Of a stretch of DNA of 64,000 nucleotides, positions 57,311-64,000 are shown piece by piece. The stretch is taken from the NCBI GenBank assembly GCA_946902875.1, contig OX336340.1, forward strand, positions 7,585,739-7,649,738. Direction: 5' to 3'. The position numbers were made by a program, and so were the translations under genes. The notes below the pieces were generated by a model that saw only the letters and a program-made list of their open reading frames with translations, was not told where the DNA came from and did no database searches. This DNA is from Nematopogon swammerdamellus. Its lineage: Eukaryota > Arthropoda > Insecta > Lepidoptera > Adelidae. The number at the start of each line of letters is the position of its first letter. Position 1 is the stretch's first letter.

Positions 57311-58844
57311 GGCTTACTTGTAATGCGTAAATTAGTATTACGTACTGTTTGATATCGCTTCTAGGTATTTATATGCGTGCGGCGCGCGCGTGTTAGTCTG
57401 CGGTTGAGCTGAACTTTACTCTCATGGTTTTAGCGATACGTGCGAGTGTGACTTACACCCGTTCGACCTGAAATTCAGAATCACTGACTGTGACCGCAGC
57501 AGCGCCACGTTGGTAAAGCGAGGTCTTAACGAAACGCAGTCACAAATCCTTAAAGTTCTATAAAACTGGATTTGGCATTCATTGTTATTGCGAAGTTTTT
57601 CTGTGAGGTCTTCCAAATATTTTTAACTTCGTCTTCGCTGGCGTGAAAATAAGGTTGAAAAAAAAAGCATGTATCAAGCAAGCATCACATAATCTAGTCG
57701 ATATGCAACACTGAAATTATATGCGACCAATTTCAAGTTAACAGATGTCTTGGGGCGCATACTTAATAAATGAATAACTAATAAACATTATGAAATGTAG
57801 ACATACGCCATTTGAATGTTATATTATAATGGTAGGATTCAAACAAAATCATGTTATGCGTGGGGTATGCCAAATAATGTATGTTCGCACGTTTTTCTCA
57901 AACATTCGTTTTTTCTGGAATATTCCGTTTACGAGTTAATTTCAGCAGTACATACTACACAAGTTCTTAAAAGAGCTACCAAGACTTGTTTCATGATATT
58001 TTAAATGGTGACCGAGTCCAAGTAAGGCTGAGTATCCTTCTTGTTAGGGACATTCAGGATATTTCGAACATGCTATGAAATGAAAAGAGATGAGCTCTGG
58101 TAGTTGTAAAATAGATAGATATAATGCAGCTTGTGTTGAACATACAATAAATGTGTTCTGTCGGATGAGGCAATTTTAAATTAAAAGTACAAAGGGTTCT
58201 TGTTTATTTAGTTTCATGTCGTATAAGGTTTTTTCATTGTTAAGTGTGGGGTACGGGATTTGATTCATATAAGGCAATGGTGACAAGCTTTCTACGAACA
58301 CTTTTGCGATGAAAGTGTGTCAATGTGAAAGGCAATGTTTTCCTTGTGTGAGGCGATTAATATTATGCAATTTCTCCATTTCCAAGAAATCATTGACACG
58401 CATGGATTTTACTTTTAGCTGCTTGCCATGACGCTTTATCCTTATCGGTTCTTTCTTATATGTAATTAAATGGTTTCGCCGGGAATATTACAGATGTATA
58501 AATGACATTTTAGTCGGTTTTGTAAATCGAAAACATTCACAGATGCATAAGAAATTTTTCATTTAAGCTAATCAAAGTGGAGTCTAATTCAAATTGTAGG
58601 TACTTGTCAAATTACTCTTCCTTCTATGCAATCTATATAATCTATATAATAAAATCGAAAAAACAGAACGAGATAAAAAACGAGGAAGAGCGGGATGGCG
58701 CTCTACGAAACTTTTTTGTCACATTTCTCCCAAGCGGCGCACAAAACAAATCAAACATAAAACGATAAAACAGTAACAATATCGATGAGGATACGGGAGA
58801 GAGAGATATATATAATACAAGAGAAGCGATAGTCTATTATTAAC
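57311..58844. other. AT-rich stretch without recognised features
   Basis: Nothing supported. Confidence 0.35.
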
Positions 58845-59345
58845 CGACTTCCAAAAAAGGAGGAGGTTCTCAATTCGTCTGTATGTTTTTTTTTTTTATT
58901 TATTTTTTTTTTTTTTTGTATGTTTGTAACACGATTTCTCCGTCAATTGAGGGCCGATTTAGAAAATTCTTTTTTTGTTAGTTAGGTCATACTTCCGAGG
59001 TGGTCCCATTTCAATTTTATCGAAATTGGTTCAGTGGTTTTCGAAAAATCAGCATAATACTATGGTGTGTGGTTACCTTCAGCAAAACTTGTGATGTGGT
59101 CGTTTTCGGCAATTTTCAGTTTGATAAATTAGTATGGTGTGTGGTTACCTTCAGCAAAACATTTGTGATGTGGACTTATTCAGCAATTTGCAGTCTGACA
59201 CATATGGCGAATAATTCTGTACCACTTCAATCGATTTCGATTATTCGATTTCGATTATTCTTTTTTATGTAATATTACTAAAAAGAATGAAATAAAAACT
59301 GCTTTAAAAAATATTAAACCGATTTCCAAAAAACAAAAAAAAAAA
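58845..59345 (+). repeat. ACCGACTTCCAAAAAAGGAGG repeat
   Basis: It begins AACCGACTTCCAAAAAAGGA then GGAGGTTCTCAATTCGTC and ends AAACCGATTTCCAAAAAACA. This is a very common lepidopteran repeat. TATGGTGTGTGGTTACCTTC is present twice inside. A partial relative is at about 59660-59760. Confidence 0.7.
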
Positions 59346-59953
59346 AAACTAAAAAGTATTAAATACCTAATATTTTGAAATTTTCTCTGTCCTGTTGAAA
59401 TACATGAATCGATATACTAGTGATACATATTCGGACCCTTGTTTCATGAATATTCTAAATTTGAAATTTTTTATCTTTTCCGACCGGCGCTTAATTTATT
59501 ATGGTACCTGGCCAGTACCTACTGTACCGAGTACCATCGAGCTGGTTTGATGATGGAGACAGAAGGTGGCCATAGGAACTCCTAAACTACACATGATAAA
59601 CCCATCGTGTTTGGGCTCGTTGCATTTGTCTTCACGAGAAATTTACTTTAGACCTAAAAGATTCTCAATTCGACGGTATGTTTTCTTTTTTTGGATGTTT
59701 GTTACGCGATTACTCCGTCAATTGTGGGCCGATTTTGAAAATTCTTTTTTTTTTATTTGAAAGGGGATAACCCTGAGGTTTTTGAAGTGAAAACTTCTTT
59801 AGCGGCTCTTGGCACTTTTTTAGGTGGGTAAAAATGTATAACTCGCGACATCGCGTCAGCGTCATTTTTAAAATGAAACCTTAAGTCATTGCGTTAAGGG
59901 TTAAGTTAGAGTGGCACGGGATCTGCCGGCACTCCGGGAGTGCAACTGTTAAG

Positions 59954-60148
59954 TAGGGTTCCGTAACACGTTTATGTCTGTCCATTCTACTAAGTTCTGC
60001 AAAATGAATGTAGGGTTCCGTAACATATGCATGTCTATCCGTTCTACTAAATTTTACAATTTTCAACCAAGGTCCTCCGACGGTTATTTTATAATAAAAG
60101 TAGGCTTCCGTAACACGTTTATGTCTGTCCATTCTACTAAGTTCTGCA
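59954..60148. repeat. Three dispersed copies of a ~48-bp unit
   Basis: TAGGGTTCCGTAACACGTTT then ATGTCTGTCCATTCTAC... occurs at 59954-60002, 60011-60058 (diverged) and 60101-60149. Confidence 0.8.
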
Positions 60149-60149
60149 A

Positions 60150-60497
60150 CATCACCTACAACGTCCGTGATGTCAGCCCATAACACCAGTGCCATGTCAG
60201 TGCTTCCCCCTTTGATCGTGCTGACTACACTGAACTGGTCGGAAAACACAAACTATTTACATAGCCGTTTCGACCGACGTTTAATTCAGTGCGGTGGTAC
60301 CAACCCGGGAAGGTTAAACCCTACCACCAAGTAAGATTACGAGGGAAGTGACTTACAGTTTTACGAGGAATCCGAACCTTGGTCAGCCTCCAACGGTCAG
60401 CGGTCACCCATCTAAGTACTGACCGCACCCAGCGTTGCTTAAAATTCAATAGCGACAGTTGACTGTCTGCACCACTGAGCTATCGAAGCTGACGTGG
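60150..60497 (-). mobile_element. SINE copy with intact head, 3' end lost
   Basis: Read on the minus strand it has the full head: GTCAGCTTCGATAGCTCAGT, the 5S-like block with TTAAGCAACGCTGGGTGCGG and GATGGGTGACCGC, the closing GAGGCTGACC, and the B-box region. The body stops at GTAGGTGATG, where it joins the third 48-bp unit of the neighbouring repeat. Confidence 0.88.
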
Positions 60498-60534
60498 TCC
60501 TATTTTAATTGGGTCAAGATCGGATTGGAAAGCG

Positions 60535-60617
60535 AGGCGGAATCGCGAGGCCGAAGGCCGAGCGATTCCGCCGAGTACATTAATAGCAAAAATTACTAAA
60601 AAAAACTGTGAAATAAA
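60535..60617. other. Short GC palindrome and A-rich spacer
   Basis: CGGAATCGCGAGGCCGAAGG and the following CCGAGCGATTCCG form an inverted pair (CGGAATCGC/GCGATTCCG) around the minisatellite core motif GGCCGAAGGCC. Confidence 0.55.
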
Positions 60618-60982
60618 AAAAACTGTTTTAAAAAACATAAAACCGACTTCCTAAAAAAAGTAGAACTAAAAAACTATTTAAAATAAAAATATAAAAACCG
60701 CCTTCAAAAATATATGAAATAAAAACCTAAAAAAAAAAACGAACCCTAGAGTTGAAGGCGGTGCTAAAGCAAGCAAAAATGATGCATGAAAGAAAACATG
60801 AGCTAATATCCTTTGTGATTTGTGTAGCCTTTTTAGCACCGCATTCAACTCTAGGGTTCGTTTTTTTTTTTAGGTTTTTATTTCATATATTTTTGAAGGC
60901 GGTTTTTATATTTTTATTTTAAATAGTTTTTTAGTTCTACTTTTTTTAGGAAGTCGGTTTTATGTTTTTTAAAACAGTTTTA
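60618..60982. repeat. Large palindrome: 151-bp arms, 63-bp spacer
   Basis: The left arm 60618-60768 and right arm 60832-60982 are reverse complements with one mismatch that I can see (AAGGCGG against AATGCGG near the loop). The arms carry ACCGACTTCCTAAAAAAAG and CGAACCCTAGAGTTGAAGGC. Related to the ACCGACTTCC repeat. Confidence 0.92.
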
Positions 60983-60983
60983 A

Positions 60984-61055
60984 TATTTGCGTTTAAATCG
61001 GATTTGCTATTAAACCAAGTCTACCGCGAGCGAAGCCGCGGACAAAAGCTAGTCA
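60984..61055 (-). repeat. Repeat family C end, inverted
   Basis: On the minus strand it starts CTAGCTTTTGTCCGCGGCTT and continues TTTAATAGCAAATCCGATTT, as at 28312-28380. It directly adjoins the palindrome, so the two may be one element. Confidence 0.7.
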
Positions 61056-61850
61056 ATTATAAGATTGTGTCTTTATCCTATGATAATATTTCTTTTTTAC
61101 TTTTAGTATTGCTACATTTCAGTAATTATTACATACTCTTTTCATTGAAGTATCTAAGGTACCTACTCGAGACCTTGAAAATGAGGTAGGTATGGGGTAA
61201 TAAATTTGGAGAATAACATTTTTAATTGCTATTTTCCTAAGAATGAGTATTATTCGATTATTGTCCCAGGTTAATGAAATACTACCGGAAAACCTTGAAA
61301 ATTTTAACAAGAAATAATAATTGTTTCCCAAAATCTACGAGTATGAATCAATTTCCTAGGTGAATTACTCCTACATCTCCTCCCTCCCTCCTTACTCATC
61401 GACGTCACTTTTTTAGTGACGCAACATGTTGTAATGTGTCGTCACGAGAAAATTAGTATTGAATGACGTTTTCCATGTGACTGTTGTCCGATATGTACTT
61501 GCGTGTATGTGTGTATGTATATACACGACACCAAGTGGTCGAGCCCCCAGACGTAAGCATGATTGGCCATTGTCCATTCAGGCGATATGTATGTATGTGT
61601 ATGTGTGTGTGTGTGTGTGACTCCATAACACCACATAACACTGAGTCAGTCGGAAACTCGGAAGACAAAGTGTTACCTACGGCTGAACACTAGAGGTGTG
61701 TCAGGTGATGGATTACATAATACGTGGTTTTCTATAAACATGTGACGGTTATAGTAAACAGCTTTAAGCGCAATAAATTAAAGTACAATGTACGTATGTA
61801 CCAACAGTATGTAGTAAGACAAGGAAATATTTGATTTAAAAGAGTTATGG
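61056..61850. other. Stretch with a (GT)n microsatellite
   Basis: A (GTAT)/(GT)n tract lies at about 61586-61619, and a shorter one at 61503-61520. Otherwise nothing recognised. Confidence 0.5.
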
Positions 61851-62224
61851 AAACTGACACGGTTGGCTACATCACCTATACAACATCCGTGATGTCAGCC
61901 CATAACACCGGGTGAGCTAGGTGCCATGTCAGTGCTTCCCTTCGGTCGTGCCGGCTACACTGAACTGGACGGAAAACACAAACTATTTACATAGCCGTTT
62001 CAACCGACGTTTCATTCACTGCGGTGGTACCAACACGGGCGGGTTTAACCCTACCACCTAGTAAGGTAAGAAGGGAAGGGATCTACACTTTTACGTGGAA
62101 TCCGAACCACGGTCAGCCTCCAACGGTCGAGCGGTCACCCATCCAAGGACTGACCGCGCCCAGCGTTGCTTAACAATCAATAGCGACAGTTGACTGTCTG
62201 CACCACTGAGCTATCGAGGCTGAC
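61851..62224 (-). mobile_element. Full-length chimeric tRNA/5S-like SINE, best-preserved head
   Basis: Read on the minus strand from 62224: GTCAGCCTC, the A box TAGCTCAGTGGT, TTAAGCAACGCTGGGCGCGG, then GGATGGGTGACCGC, and GAGGCTGAC which is the exact complement of the first nine bases. The T-arm-like hairpin CGTGGTTCGGATTCCACG follows (62094-62111). The body runs to GTGTCAGTTTCCATAAC. This copy shows best that the head is a closed ~115-nt module followed by a separate hairpin. Confidence 0.9.
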
Positions 62225-64000
62225 AAAAATAATAGTGCGTGGTTAAAGAATAGTGCGCTTTTGCCTTTCAAAACTTTGATTTATTCCATGCAACACCCGA
62301 TTTATTTGGTACACCCGCGACTGACCACGATTTGATAATATGTAAACTGAAATGCAATTAGGGAATTCAGGGAAATCTATTGAGGCGGGCATATCAGTCG
62401 AAAGACAGATAAAATTAAATAAAACTATAAATAATTCACATATATATTTCATAATACATGTGTAGCTTCTAAAAAATAGGTGTCGCTTGTGTTTTAATAG
62501 GTACTCATTATTGTGTACATTTTATTTAAAACATATCAGAACAAAATCTCAGATCCGTAGTACGAGTCGAACTGAATTATTTTTTCAGTTTTTCACGGTT
62601 TTACACCTTTCATTGTCTTAAGTTTACGTTATCGAATCTGTAAAGTAATGAGCGAGTGGGCGAAGCCTGAAGGCTTCAATAAATTAAAGCGCGCACGTCC
62701 AATTGAAGTCTTTCAATATTATGAAATATTTAATTACATAAAAGGCAAAACCGACCTTATGATTCCCGGATTTGAGGCACGTTTTCTCCTTTTTACTGTT
62801 CTCATTGAACAGAACATTTTATTTTAAATATTTTCCGCCACATATTCATTTACCGCGGCTTGTAGGTAGATAGAGGATGGACTCTCGAATCTCGTCTCGA
62901 ATGCAGTGATCAAGTGGTGATTTGCATACATTTCCCTCATATTTTATAAGGCCTGTGAGTGCGTGTGACGTCAACAGTTTTGTAAAAATGTTAGCCCTTG
63001 AAATAGTGAGTTTACAAAGTGAAAGGAGGAAGTTAAAACAATTCTGCATGAGCCTATGTAGATAATAAAAAACGTCACTTGTGTTCAAGGAAATGTGACG
63101 TTCATCGCCACACCTCTCGCAGCCGCTACAACGAGTGGTGTGACCGTGTGACGTGCCATGTGACGTAGAGCGATCATCTAGCTAACCTTGTCCCAACTTT
63201 GCCTACCAGAATGATGTAAATGACATCAATGTTGGCACACAATCGTTCATACTTTCTTAAACTATTCTGGTTTAAGTTTAGCTTTCAAGGTTAATTTCAA
63301 GTAAATACATAATTAGATTTTAAAATTATTATCACACAGACTGGAAGTATGTTCGTAAACCGGCAATTTGCCCCAGATTCACTTATGTCAAAACCGGTCA
63401 AATATAGATAAATATATCAAAGTTGACGTCCATAATATGATTTGTTCTCACGGTGCAGTCGTTTGCGAGTGGATCAGTTCAATTCAAATAAATTCAATTG
63501 GTTTATGCTATTCAAACCGTTTATTTATTAACATTTTTGTTACATTATTAACATTTAGGTGACTGCTACGTACGTAAAAAGAAACATCGTAAAAAATTTC
63601 ATAAGTCGCAAAAGCGAGCGCAAAAGTTTTCAGGTAAAACTTTACTGTATGTATTTATTTATGCCATCCGCATATATTATATTGTGCAATACAGACCGGC
63701 GACCTGTACCGTTACTATCTTGAAACAAGAAGGGAAGTTTCGCAATATCTGACAGGAAACACTACACATGGCCCATAAAGTTTACGTGCCTTGCGGAGTA
63801 GATAACTATTGCTGCAACACTACTTTTAAACATCGTTAAACTCATACGTACACTTGTAAGCTCCGACACTAGACATATAAAATAATAAATGGAAATTCCA
63901 TCAAAACTGTTTAAATAGTCTGCTTAAATATTATAAGCCGAAATACTCGTATAATTCCCGTAAACAAACAATTTTACTTGTGTTGAATAACTAAACTCAA
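62225..64000. other. AT-rich right end without recognised features
   Basis: A palindromic CRE (TGACGTCA) occurs at 62966-62973. No exon of dunce UCR1 or other gene was found. Confidence 0.35.

Noticed and set aside
1..64000. CRISPR array or prokaryotic operon
   Set aside because: Introns, splice sites, LINEs and SINEs show a eukaryotic genome; the regular arrays (41.1, 49.5 kb) have no repeat-spacer pattern.

Overview
This is a piece of an insect nuclear genome, almost certainly a moth or butterfly. It is AT-rich and mostly non-coding. It is packed with interspersed repeats whose sequences I associate with Lepidoptera: the repeat starting near CCGGCCAAGTGCGAGTC, the GCCCGCGGCTTCGCTCGCG repeats, the CCGACTTCC repeat, and LINE 3' ends with (ATCT)n tails. 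The only host gene I can name is dunce (dnc), the cAMP-specific PDE4 phosphodiesterase, on the minus strand. Two small exons are visible: 32502-32566 (linker after UCR1) and 9597-9709 (UCR2). Their splice sites and phases fit each other across a 22.8-kb intron. The UCR1 exons must lie beyond the right end, and I did not find the catalytic exons in the left 9.6 kb. Most of the window is therefore dunce intron. One further likely host exon (6031-6239) is on the opposite strand and encodes an unidentified cysteine-containing peptide, so it is probably nested in dunce.

Layout. 1-9.6 kb: a full-length SINE, a tRNA-like sequence, the nested exon, an RTE-type remnant split by a repeat, and a 0.5-kb inverted-repeat element carrying a tRNA-like promoter. 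9.6-32.6 kb (dunce intron): decayed LINE pieces, a 1.5-kb inverted-repeat element with subterminal minisatellites and a dead nuclease-like ORF (18.0-19.6 kb), and a nearly intact 5.5-kb non-LTR retrotransposon (20.5-26.0 kb) inserted in the (ATGT)n tail of an older repeat. 32.6-64 kb: a truncated LINE inside a duplicated segment (36.1-37.2 kb), a 68-bp minisatellite with higher-order structure (41.1-42.5 kb), a perfect-looking 868-bp tandem duplication (42.9-44.6 kb), several MITE-like elements, a ~203-bp tandem repeat (49.5-50.35 kb), a small array of CRE-like sites (54.84-54.95 kb), and a 151-bp-arm palindrome (60.6-61.0 kb).

The most distinctive item is a SINE family with ten copies here. 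Its head combines a tRNA-like A box, a stretch closely resembling the 5S rRNA internal promoter, and a tRNA-like B-box hairpin. The middle part is enclosed by a 9-bp stem. The intact LINE has an ORF1 with a DUF4780-like region, then a TAATG overlap, then ORF2 with AP endonuclease, reverse transcriptase, RNase H and a CCHC knuckle, broken by one frameshift.

Family names are from memory and by-eye reading; no database search was possible. Most short open frames in this AT-rich sequence look like chance and are left out.
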